A stretch of DNA of 64,000 bases, taken from Frateuria_A sp051900425. GTDB taxonomy: Bacteria; Pseudomonadota; Gammaproteobacteria; Xanthomonadales; Rhodanobacteraceae. The stretch is taken from NCBI RefSeq assembly GCF_051900425.1, contig NZ_JBHZGK010000003.1, forward strand, positions 248,001 to 312,000, written 5' to 3'. A model generated the notes under the pieces. It saw only the letters and a list, made by a program, of their open reading frames with translations. It did not search any database and had not been told where the DNA came from. Position numbers and translations under genes: made by a program. Shown here piece by piece: positions 36,696-44,110 of the stretch. Numbering within the stretch: position 1 is the stretch's first letter; each line of letters begins with the position of its first letter.

Positions 36696-36777
36696 GGCGG
36701 GCCTGGCCGGATGCGCAAACCGGCGATTATCCGGGAGTGCACCAGCGCGCGCAAAGGTCGCTCCTCGCGCGCTGAAG

Positions 36778-36826
36778 CCCTCTCCCGGCCGGGGAGAGGG
36801 TTTGGGTGAGGCGCCGGGGCTCGCGG
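36778..36826. repeat. family C repeat
   Basis: CCCTCTCCCGGCCGGGGAGAGGG with the tail TTTGGGTGAGGCGCC and GGGGCTCGCG. It lies upstream of the rhodanese gene. Confidence 0.75.
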
Positions 36827-36865
36827 GGAAGGTTGTCCGCGAGACCTGAGCCTTTCGTAAAGCCC

Positions 36866-36934
36866 GCCTCCAGACCGCTCTGTCGCTAGAGCGATCCTCG
36901 CCCCTGTCTTTGATTCAGGGCCCGGGCTGGAGGC
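36866..36934. other. three-way-junction-like structured element
   Basis: Outer stem GCCTCCAG (36866-36873) with CTGGAGGC (36927-36934) encloses two perfect hairpins: CGCTCT/AGAGCG (36876-36893) and CCCTG/CAGGG (36902-36920). It lies 8 bp downstream of the lipoprotein gene stop on the minus strand, so it would be in that gene's 3' end. It could be a structured RNA, a terminator or an unlisted repeat; no tRNA features are present. Confidence 0.5.
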
Positions 36935-36942
36935 CGGAGACG

Positions 36943-37356
36943 CTACTCGCGCGTGATGTCCGGCAAGCCGCTCATCAGCCACCAGCGCTTCTTCTCCGGG
37001 TCGTACCGCCAGCTCTGCCGATCGACCACCGTACGCTCGGACTGGGTGTTCACGTTGACCAGGCTGATCTGCACCACCTGCCGCACCTGGTTCTCGCCGT
37101 CGGGCACGGGACCGGCGCCCTCGTCGTAGCCGGTCACGCGCACCTGCCCGTAACGCGCCAGTTCCAGCGAACTGACCGGATTGGCCTCGCGCACCTTCGG
37201 ATCGACAAACTGCTGCGCGCTCTGGAAATCGCCCCAGCGCAGCGTGCTGGCGTAGGCGTTGAGCGTGGTGACCAGCGCCTGGTTGCGCTGATCGGTGGCG
37301 CAGCCGGCGCAGAGCATCGCGACGAGCGCGAGCAGCGGAAACAGGTAGCGACGCAT
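36943..37356 (-). CDS. small outer-membrane-type lipoprotein
   Basis: 137 residues with a lipoprotein signal (MRRYLFPLLALVAMLCAGCA; lipobox LCAGC, Cys19). The mature part starts with TDQRNQALVTTLNAYASTLRWGDFQSA and ends DPEKKRWWLMSGLPDI. Such small lipoproteins with an NTF2-like pattern are common in Xanthomonadales; the function is not known. Asp does not follow the lipid Cys, so outer membrane sorting is expected. Confidence 0.8.
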   Translation of the reverse strand: MRRYLFPLLALVAMLCAGCATDQRNQALVTTLNAYASTLRWGDFQSAQQFVDPKVREANPVSSLELARYGQVRVTGYDEGAGPVPDGENQVRQVVQISLVNVNTQSERTVVDRQSWRYDPEKKRWWLMSGLPDITRE

Positions 37357-37382
37357 GGGCGATTCCCTCCGGAAACAGGACC

Positions 37383-37871
37383 TCATTGTGCCCCAGCCCG
37401 CCGCTTGGCGACGAAGCGCGCCTGAAGCGTGGCGGCCGGGCGAGAGCCGCTGCCGGGCACCTCGCAGCGCACGTCGATGCGTGCCTTGCCGCGCTCGGCG
37501 AGCGTGGCGAAGAAGGTCGCGAAGTCCGCGTCCTCGGCCAGCCGCGCCTCGGCGTGGAAGTCGTCCCACACCGGCTCCAGATAGCGCACGTGCGAGTCGC
37601 CGACGAACACGTCGCAGTCCTCGCCGCGCCGCTTGAGTTCGAGCTCCACCAGCGCCCAGCCGGCGAGCGTCATCACGCTGGCCAGGCTGCCGCCGAAGGC
37701 GCAACCCTTGTCGTTGACGTTGGGCGCCAGTGGCGCGGCCAGCGCCAGGCCGTCGCCGTCGTAGCGGTGCAGGCGCAGGTCCATGGCGCGGGCGAGCGGG
37801 ATCTTGTCGCGGATGAAGCGGAGCAGCTCGTCGGCAAGCAGTCGGGAATCGGCAGTCACGGTTCGACACAC
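37383..37871 (-). CDS. YiiD C-terminal-type thioesterase
   Basis: 162-residue hotdog-fold protein: KIPLARAMDLRLHRYDGDGLALAAPLAPNVNDKGCAFGGSLA is the family signature, followed by LAGWALVELELKRRG and VRYLEPVWDD. In E. coli the domain is fused to an acetyltransferase; here it stands alone. Start is uncertain: GTG at 37871 or at 37859; neither has a good Shine-Dalgarno. It is divergent from hemD by about 70 bp. Confidence 0.82.
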   Translation of the reverse strand: MCRTVTADSRLLADELLRFIRDKIPLARAMDLRLHRYDGDGLALAAPLAPNVNDKGCAFGGSLASVMTLAGWALVELELKRRGEDCDVFVGDSHVRYLEPVWDDFHAEARLAEDADFATFFATLAERGKARIDVRCEVPGSGSRPAATLQARFVAKRRAGAQ

Positions 37872-37940
37872 GAAGGGAAAGCGGCAAGTGTAGCGAGCGG
37901 CTTACACTGCCCACCTGTTTCGGCTGCATGGGCTCACGCG

Positions 37941-38693
37941 GTGCCACACGCTTCCACCCCCGGCGAGCTCGACGGCCGCGTGATCGTGATCACCCGTCCC
38001 GCCGGCACCGCTTCGGCCTTCGCGCGCCAGGTGCGCGCACGCGGCGGGGTGCCGCTGCTGCTGCCCGGGCTCGCCCTTCGCTCCGGCGACGATGGCGCGC
38101 AAACGGTGTTGCGCGAGGCCCTGCGCCGGGACGACCTGCTGCTGTTCACCAGCCCCGCGGCGGTGCGTTTCGCCGCTGCGCTGGCGCCGCTGCGCACGCG
38201 CGCCACGGTGCTGGCGGTCGGGCAGGGCACCGCCGCCGCGTTGCGCCGCCACGGCCTCGCCGTGCAGGCGCCCACGCGGCAACAGGACAGCGAAGGCCTG
38301 CTCGACCTGCCGGCGCTGCACGACGTGCAGGGCCGCGGCGTGGCGCTGGTCGGCGCGCCCGGCGGCCGTGGTCTGCTGCAGCAACGCCTGGTCGATGGCG
38401 GCGCGCGGCTGCGCGAGGTGTGGGTCTATCGGCGCACGGCGCCGCGGCTGGATCGCCGGCATGTCGAGGCGGTACGGCAACTGCGCCCGAACGCCCGCGT
38501 GCTGCTGTCCAGCGCGCAGGCGCTTGCGAACCTGCACGAGGGCCTGCCGCCGGACGCGTGGACGCGCTTGCGCAATGCCGTCGCCGTGGCCAGCAGCGAG
38601 CGCCTGGAAGCCGCGGCACGCGAGGCCGGCTTCCGCCACGTCCGTCGTGCTGCCTCGGCCATGCCCGCCGATCTCCTGGCCGCGGCCCGCTGA
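37941..38693 (+). CDS. hemD: uroporphyrinogen-III synthase
   Basis: About 250 residues. HemD cyclises hydroxymethylbilane to uroporphyrinogen III. Seen are the N-terminal block DGRVIVITRPAGTASAFARQVRARGG, the segment LLLFTSPAAVRFAAAL, and GRGVALVGAPGGRGLLQQRL with LREVWVYRRTAP. Sequence is weakly conserved in this family; the call rests also on hemX and hemY downstream. The start is taken as GTG at 37941; no clear Shine-Dalgarno is visible, so the start is uncertain. Confidence 0.85.
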   Translation: MPHASTPGELDGRVIVITRPAGTASAFARQVRARGGVPLLLPGLALRSGDDGAQTVLREALRRDDLLLFTSPAAVRFAAALAPLRTRATVLAVGQGTAAALRRHGLAVQAPTRQQDSEGLLDLPALHDVQGRGVALVGAPGGRGLLQQRLVDGGARLREVWVYRRTAPRLDRRHVEAVRQLRPNARVLLSSAQALANLHEGLPPDAWTRLRNAVAVASSERLEAAAREAGFRHVRRAASAMPADLLAAAR

Positions 38694-38697
38694 CCCT

Positions 38698-38785
38698 GCA
38701 GGAGCGGACCTGCGCGCGACCGCGATGCCCATGGCCCAGAGCGGGACTGCCGTGCGTCGCGGTCGCGCACAGGGTGGGCTCCTAC
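38698..38785. repeat. family B REP pair between hemD and hemX
   Basis: GCAGGAGCGGACCTGCGCGC at the left and GTCGCGCACAGGGTGGGCTC, ending CTAC at 38785, on the right. It separates hemD from hemX within an otherwise compact gene set and may reduce read-through or protect the message end. Confidence 0.75.
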
Positions 38786-38851
38786 CCCGGCCGCCGCCGG
38801 CTTCACACCGGTCATGCGAACCCCGCCGGGCGGGCTGCTAGCATGGCGCGC

Positions 38852-39937
38852 ATGAACCAAGACGACCTCGCTTCCGATCGTCCCGCCGCGCCGGTTCCGG
38901 CCGCCGCGCCGCGTCCCGCGCCCGCACCGGCCCCCCGCCGAGGCGGCACGCTTGCCCTCGCGCTGCTGATTGCCCTGCTCGCGCTCGGCCTGGCTGGCTA
39001 CGTGGCCTGGCGCCAGTGGCAGCAGATGCAAGGCGCGGCCGGCGACCACCTCGACCAGCGCGTGGGTCACCTGGAAGACACGCTCACCACGCTGGGCGAC
39101 GAGCGCTCCTCGCTGCGCCAGCGCCTGGGCGACGCCGAGCAGGTCAACCGCAGCCTGCGCGAAGAGATGCTGGGCCAGTCCGAGCGCCTGCGAAACCTGG
39201 AGGACGCGGTCGCCAAGCTGTCGGAAAAGAGCCTTTCGGGCCACGACGCGATGCTGCTGGACGAGACCGAGACCCTGCTGCGCATGGGCCAGCAGCGCTA
39301 TGCGTTGTTCCATGACGCACAGGGCGCGGCGGCGGCCTACGCACTGGCCGACCAGGCGCTCGCCGCGGTGAACGACGGCGCCTTCTCCGGCGTGCGCCAG
39401 AGCCTCGCCGCCGAGCGCGAGGCGCTGGAGCAGAGCGTGCCGCGTACCCGTGCGGTCGATACCCTGCAACAGCTCCGTGGTGCCGTCGGGACGCTCCCGC
39501 TCAAGCGCGAGGACGCCGAGGCCGCGCCGGCCAACCCGGGCGCCTGGGCGCGCATCCGCCATGCACTGGGCAGCGTGGTCAACGTGCAGCGCGACAGCGG
39601 CGCACCGCTGGCGGTGGCCGACGCCCGCTTCGCGCGCGAGCTGACCGCGCTCGACCTGGCCCAGGCGCAGGCCGCGCTGCTGGCCGCCGACGTCGACGCC
39701 GCCCACGCTGCCATCGTGCGCGCGCAGGCAAGCCTTGCCGCACAGTTCGACACCGCCGAGCCGTCCGTCGCGCATGTCCAGGCCGAGCTGGCCAACCTTG
39801 CCTCGACGCTCAAACCCGCCACGCCAGTGCAATTGGGCGCCGCGCTGGCCGAACTGCGCAACCTGCGCGCACTGCACGCGCTCAAGGCGGTCGATGCCAC
39901 GCCGGCACGCGCGGCCAGCACGGGGCGCCGGCCGTGA
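38852..39937 (+). CDS. hemX: HemX family protein (uroporphyrinogen-III C-methyltransferase-like)
   Basis: 361-residue inner membrane protein. A Pro/Ala-rich cytosolic start (PAAPVPAAAPRPAPAPAP) precedes one membrane segment (about 35-55, LALALLIALLALGLAGYVAW), then a coiled coil (about 65-125) and a helical periplasmic domain with the family block MLLDETETLLRMGQQRYALFHD. Despite its old label, HemX has no methyltransferase fold. ATG at 38843 is an alternative start. It overlaps hemY (GTGA). Confidence 0.88.
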   Translation: MNQDDLASDRPAAPVPAAAPRPAPAPAPRRGGTLALALLIALLALGLAGYVAWRQWQQMQGAAGDHLDQRVGHLEDTLTTLGDERSSLRQRLGDAEQVNRSLREEMLGQSERLRNLEDAVAKLSEKSLSGHDAMLLDETETLLRMGQQRYALFHDAQGAAAAYALADQALAAVNDGAFSGVRQSLAAEREALEQSVPRTRAVDTLQQLRGAVGTLPLKREDAEAAPANPGAWARIRHALGSVVNVQRDSGAPLAVADARFARELTALDLAQAQAALLAADVDAAHAAIVRAQASLAAQFDTAEPSVAHVQAELANLASTLKPATPVQLGAALAELRNLRALHALKAVDATPARAASTGRRP

Positions 39938-41190
39938 AGCTCTGGCGCTGGTTGTTGCTGCTGATCGTGGTCGCGGCGCTGGCCGCGTTCGGCTGGCACT
40001 GGGTCGCCGAGGACCCGGGTTACGTGCTGGTACGCCTGCGCGGCTGGCGCGTGGAAACCACTGTGGTCGTCGCGCTGGTCATCGTGCTGCTCGCCTGGGC
40101 GATCCTGGCCGGCCTGTGGCGGCTGGCGCGCTGGCCGTTCGGTGCGATGTCGCGGCGGCACCGCCGGGTCAGCCGGCAGCGGCTGGGCGGTGGCCTGGTC
40201 GCGCTGATGGAAGGTCGCCACGGCGAAGCCGAGCGCGACCTGGAACGCGCCGCCCGCCTGGATGAGCTGCGCGGCCCGGCGCTGGTCGCGGCGGCCGAAG
40301 CCGCCTCGCGTCGCGGCGAACCGGCACGCGCGCTGGAGATCCTCAATCGCGCCGGCCAGGTCGCGCCGCAGGCAGCGCGGGTCGTGCGGGCGCGCGTGCT
40401 GCGCCGCGACGGCAAGCCCGCCGAGGCGCTCGCACTGCTCAACCCGGAGGCCGACAGCGGCAGCCTCACCCCCGGTGGCTGGCACGAACTCGCGCTGGCC
40501 GCGCTGGCCGCCGGCGAACCGCGCCGCGCGCTGGCCGCGCTGGAACCGCTGCAGAAAAGCGGCGCGCTCGGCACGCAGCGCTATGCCGCGCTGGAAACCC
40601 GGGTGCTCATCGCCGCCATCCTCGCTGCGCCCGACGGCCAGGCGCTCAACGCGCTGTGGTCGCAACTGCCCAAGGGCCAGCGACGTGCGCCCGCGGTGAT
40701 CGACGCCTACGCCCGCCGCGCTGCCGTCTTCGGCCTCGCGTTGCCGGCCATGGACGAACTGGAATCGGCCCTGCGCCGCGAGTGGTCGCCGCAGCTGGCC
40801 GAAACCTGGGGCACGCTGGAGGGCGACGACCTCGACGCCCGCCTGCGCCGCGCCGAAGCCTGGCTCGACGCCCACCCGAACGATCCCGGCCTGCTGCTCG
40901 CGCTCGGCCGCATGTGCGTGCGCCAGCAACTGTGGGGCAAGGCGCGCACCTATCTCGAACGCTCGCTCGCCATCGCGCCCAGCCCTGGCGCCTGGGAAGC
41001 GATGGGCGATGCCTGCATCGGCCAGGGCGACGTCCCGCTCGCCCAGCGCTGCTACCGCAACGCGCTGGCGCTCACCCGCGGCGATGCCACGCTCGAGCTT
41101 CCGCGCGACGGGCGGCTATCGCACCCGGACACGCGCTCGCTGGCGGTGGAAGAACGCGACCAGCACGGTGTGCCGCGGCTGCGGCCCTGA
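39934..41190 (+). CDS. hemY: HemY family TPR protein
   Basis: 418-residue inner membrane protein with two N-terminal membrane segments (about 6-24 and 42-63) and a TPR-rich domain. Family landmarks: WHWVAEDPGYVLVRLRGWRVETT, LARWPFG and ARRAAVFG. The GTG start overlaps the hemX stop (GTGA), which indicates translational coupling. HemX and HemY are found together in beta- and gammaproteobacteria, but their role in heme synthesis is not resolved; this is not the protoporphyrinogen oxidase also called HemY. Confidence 0.9.
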   Translation: MKLWRWLLLLIVVAALAAFGWHWVAEDPGYVLVRLRGWRVETTVVVALVIVLLAWAILAGLWRLARWPFGAMSRRHRRVSRQRLGGGLVALMEGRHGEAERDLERAARLDELRGPALVAAAEAASRRGEPARALEILNRAGQVAPQAARVVRARVLRRDGKPAEALALLNPEADSGSLTPGGWHELALAALAAGEPRRALAALEPLQKSGALGTQRYAALETRVLIAAILAAPDGQALNALWSQLPKGQRRAPAVIDAYARRAAVFGLALPAMDELESALRREWSPQLAETWGTLEGDDLDARLRRAEAWLDAHPNDPGLLLALGRMCVRQQLWGKARTYLERSLAIAPSPGAWEAMGDACIGQGDVPLAQRCYRNALALTRGDATLELPRDGRLSHPDTRSLAVEERDQHGVPRLRP

Positions 41191-41596
41191 TCCCGAGATC
41201 GGCCGCAAGGCACGCTCCAACTTCGCTGTGTCGCTTGCAGCAGGGCAGTTGCCGGGTCCCCAGGGCGTGTCCACCCCCAGCGCATCCCGTTGCGGATCGG
41301 GCAACGTGCCAAGGGCTGGTCACGATGCCGTGGCGCACCAGGCCGACCGGTTGGCGGCGTTTTCCCTCGTCGTGTGACCGCGGTGCGTTGGCCGTGTGCA
41401 GGGGCGGGTCCACGAGCCTGATCGCCCGCTCGTCCGCTTCCGGAGGAAGCTCGAAAAAAGCGCGAGAAACCATGGTGCGTGCATGCGATCGAACGTCCCC
41501 GGCAAACCCGCGGAGCGTCGCCCGGCACGCCCCTGGCCGGGAACTGCTCCGCGAGCAGGGCAGCCTGGCAAAACGTGCGCCATCCGCGTCCCGGTC
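41191..41596. other. intergenic region without a recognised gene
   Basis: About 400 bp between the convergent hemY and GNAT genes. Open frames are Arg/Pro-rich shadows. No repeat of families A-C, no terminator with a T run and no RNA gene was found. Confidence 0.5.
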
Positions 41597-42115
41597 TCAG
41601 CAGGCGACGGTCCGCGCCATGACGATGTCTCGCTGCGGATCGGTGCCCACGGCAAACACGTGATCGCCCGTCTCGACGAAGCCGCATTTTCGGTAGAACG
41701 CGATCGCGCGCGCGTTGCGCTCCCACACGCCCAGCCACACCACGTCCGAGCCCCGCGTCCGCATGGCCTCGAGGCTCGCCTGCATCAGTGCCTGCGCCAC
41801 GCCCTTGCCGTGCCAGTCGCGTGCGACGTACAGCCGCTGGACCTCCCCCGGGGTCCTGCCCCTCACGCAGTCCGGCGCGTCGCCCCAGCGTAGTTGCGCG
41901 AAGCCGGCCAGCTCGCCGTGCGCTTCCGCCAGCAGGGTCAGCATGTCTTCGCGCGAGATCTCTGCCGCCTGGATCGCCTCGCCGTAATTCACCCGGCAAT
42001 GGAGGTCCATGTCCTGGGCCGTATTCTCGGCACCGAAGGTGTCCCTGAAGGTGGTCTCGGCGAGCTGCGCGAGTCGCCCGGCGTCGCCGGGGCGGGCGGT
42101 TCGTATGGTGGACAT
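41597..42115 (-). CDS. GNAT family N-acetyltransferase
   Basis: 172-residue GNAT enzyme. The N terminus TIRTARPGDAGRLAQLAETTFRDTF is typical; acetyl-CoA motif A is VQRLYVARDWHGKGVAQALMQASLEA (about 92-117), and motif B is VWLGVWERNARAIAFYRKCGFVETGDHVF. Small-molecule or protein substrate cannot be told. Start ATG at 42115. The membrane protein gene upstream ends 33 bp before. Confidence 0.88.
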   Translation of the reverse strand: MSTIRTARPGDAGRLAQLAETTFRDTFGAENTAQDMDLHCRVNYGEAIQAAEISREDMLTLLAEAHGELAGFAQLRWGDAPDCVRGRTPGEVQRLYVARDWHGKGVAQALMQASLEAMRTRGSDVVWLGVWERNARAIAFYRKCGFVETGDHVFAVGTDPQRDIVMARTVAC

Positions 42116-42147
42116 CGGATACTCCCAGGCATGCGTGGAAGAGTGCG

Positions 42148-42774
42148 TCATGCCGGGGGCATCCGCCGGCATGTGGGCGTCAACGGAACCGGGCGCAGAC
42201 ACCCGCCGGCCCAGGCATGCGCTGGCGTTGCTCCGCGCAACGCCACCGATGGCCGGAGCGGGCGGTGCGTCCCCGGCCGTTCGGGCATCGCGGCCACGGC
42301 CGCCGCTGCCGGCAGCACCGGACACCGTGCGGTTCCCTTGAGCCGCGACAAGGCCGTGGCCTGCCCGTACCCCCAGACGGCCATGGCCAGGAGCGGCGCG
42401 CATGCGAGCAGGTGCAGGTAGCCGATCCATCGCGCGGCCTCGCCGCGGCGGATGCGCGTAGACCGGAAAACCTTCACGCCGCGTGGCGGGTACTGGCCTC
42501 CGCGCCGTACCGCCAGGCCCGTGCGGCCGAGCGTGATGGCGCAAGCGATGGCCAGGCAAAGCGGCAGTGCGACGAACAGGCCGAACCACAGCGCGGTCGT
42601 TCCGGGGACGCCGAGCACGGTCCGGCACGGAGCGGTGTCGGCGAAGCCCGCGATCCAGGGAAGCAGCCAGTGTTTCCACACGCCGAGTCCGAGGGCGCCC
42701 AGCGCCAGGCCAGCGCCGGCGTAGCGGATCCGCTCGCCGCGGCTGTAGGTTTCGGCGAATTCCGGTCGATCCAT
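42148..42774 (-). CDS. hypothetical inner membrane protein
   Basis: 208 residues. Three membrane segments are likely (about 20-42, LALGALGLGVWKHWLLPWI; 58-82, TTALWFGLFVALPLCLAIACAITLG; 118-138, IGYLHLLACAPLLAMAVWGY). The last 50 residues (RPGTHRPLRPSVALRGATP...) are Pro/Arg-rich and do not look like a folded domain, so a frameshift or late stop near 42300 is possible. No family was recognised. Confidence 0.6.
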   Translation of the reverse strand: MDRPEFAETYSRGERIRYAGAGLALGALGLGVWKHWLLPWIAGFADTAPCRTVLGVPGTTALWFGLFVALPLCLAIACAITLGRTGLAVRRGGQYPPRGVKVFRSTRIRRGEAARWIGYLHLLACAPLLAMAVWGYGQATALSRLKGTARCPVLPAAAAVAAMPERPGTHRPLRPSVALRGATPAHAWAGGCLRPVPLTPTCRRMPPA

Positions 42775-42815
42775 GCACAGGCTCCGCGTGGGACGTCGGG
42801 AACAGATGGTCTGCG

Positions 42816-43772
42816 TCAGCGGCCTTGCGCCGGACGAAGCATGCCGATGGTACGCAGCCACTGCTCCACCAGCGCCGGCCAGCGGTTGATCGGCAGCTTG
42901 CCGGGACGCAGGCCGAAGGCGTGGCCGCCTTGCGCGTAAAGGTGCAATTCCGTGGGGACACCAGCCTTCTGCAACGCAACGTAATAGGCCAGCGACTGCT
43001 CCACGCCGTCCACGTGGTCGTCCTCGGCCTGCAGCAGGAAGGTCGGCGGCGTGGCGGCGGTGACGTGGATGTCGGCGCGCAACGCCAGGTCGGTCTCGTC
43101 GCGGGTGGCGCGATCCTCGTCCTCGTGCGCCCACAAGTGGCCGGGGTAGAGGGCGATGGCGAAGTCGGGACGGGCGCTCAGCCGGTCGGCGGCATCCACC
43201 GGCGGATAGGTGCGCCGGTCGAAGTGCGTGCTCACCGCGGCGACCAGATGACCTCCCGCGGAAAAGCCCGTCACGCCCACCTTGTGCGGATCGACATGCC
43301 ACTGCGCCGCGTGCTGGCGCACCAGCCCCAGCGTGCGCTGGGCATCCTGCAGCGCCGTCTGCACCTTCGGGTAGTAGCGATGGCCGTCCTTCCAGGTCGG
43401 CCCGGAGTCGGGGACGCGGTACTTCAAAAGCACGCAGGTGATCCCGCGCGACGTCAGCCAGTCGCAGATCTCCGTGCCCTCCAGGTCCATCGCCAGCATC
43501 CGGTAACCGCCGCCCGGAAAGACCACGACCGCTACGCCCGTGTTGGAGCCCGCGGGGGCGTACACGGTCATCGTCGGACGGCTGACGTTGGTGATCTTGG
43601 CCCAGTCCGCGGCGACCGCTTCGGGCGCCGGATGAGGCAGCGCATCCGGCACCTTGCCGGGCCAGATCGGTACCTGCATGTGTCCGGGCGAAGGCCGCCA
43701 GACGGTCGGCCGCGCCTGCGCGCTGATGCACGCGAAGGCGAGCAGGAAAAACAGGAGGGTCGGCTTGGTCAT
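42816..43772 (-). CDS. exported alpha/beta hydrolase (acetyl xylan esterase/BD-FAE-like)
   Basis: 318-residue secreted esterase. A signal peptide (MTKPTLLFFLLAFACISAQA) leads into a core with the oxyanion segment VVFPGGGYRML (83-93), the nucleophile Ser171 in GVTGFSAGGHL, and the late His in HLYAQGGHAFGLR. This set matches the xynB-like/BD-FAE esterases that remove acetyl or feruloyl groups from plant polysaccharides. No other carbohydrate gene is close, so the substrate is inferred from family only. Confidence 0.87.
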   Translation of the reverse strand: MTKPTLLFFLLAFACISAQARPTVWRPSPGHMQVPIWPGKVPDALPHPAPEAVAADWAKITNVSRPTMTVYAPAGSNTGVAVVVFPGGGYRMLAMDLEGTEICDWLTSRGITCVLLKYRVPDSGPTWKDGHRYYPKVQTALQDAQRTLGLVRQHAAQWHVDPHKVGVTGFSAGGHLVAAVSTHFDRRTYPPVDAADRLSARPDFAIALYPGHLWAHEDEDRATRDETDLALRADIHVTAATPPTFLLQAEDDHVDGVEQSLAYYVALQKAGVPTELHLYAQGGHAFGLRPGKLPINRWPALVEQWLRTIGMLRPAQGR

Positions 43773-44110
43773 CGTTCCGGTGCTCCGCTTCGGTTGGATT
43801 GCGGGACGCGCTGGAAGGGATGGCCACGTTCCCTTCGTCTTGCCCACCGCAGCCGCTCGCCACGGTGCGCGTGGATGAGCGGAATGCAGAGGATGCGCGC
43901 AAGGTGCGAAGGCGGACACCGCACGATCGACCCGTGCCGTCTCGTGGACTGCCGGTCTCCCGTCGCTGCCTCACGTCGCCCGTTACCCGGACGGCCCGCG
44001 AATAGTAGACGGCCCGCCAGGGAACAGCTCGATGCCCCGCGCGGAACCCTCCGCCCGGGGATTTGCCGGACTGGCGAGGGCATCGCCCACGGAAGTGGCG
44101 AAGTCGGACC
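43773..44110. other. intergenic region without a recognised gene
   Basis: 338 bp upstream of the esterase and downstream of uvrD. No repeat, terminator or RNA gene was found; the esterase promoter should lie here. Open frames look like shadows. Confidence 0.45.

Noticed and set aside
36840..36940. Possible tRNA gene because of a cloverleaf-like fold
   Set aside because: No TTCGA T-loop, no CCA end and wrong arm sizes; kept only as a structured element.
37928..37945. ATG at 37928 as start of hemD
   Set aside because: It is not in the hemD frame; the in-frame choice is the GTG at 37941.
39934..41190. Protoporphyrinogen oxidase (also called HemY)
   Set aside because: The protein has two N-terminal membrane segments and TPR repeats, without an FAD motif; it is the proteobacterial HemY of the hemDXY set.
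41191..41596. Small genes in the hemY-GNAT gap
   Set aside because: Open frames lack ribosome sites and protein-like composition.
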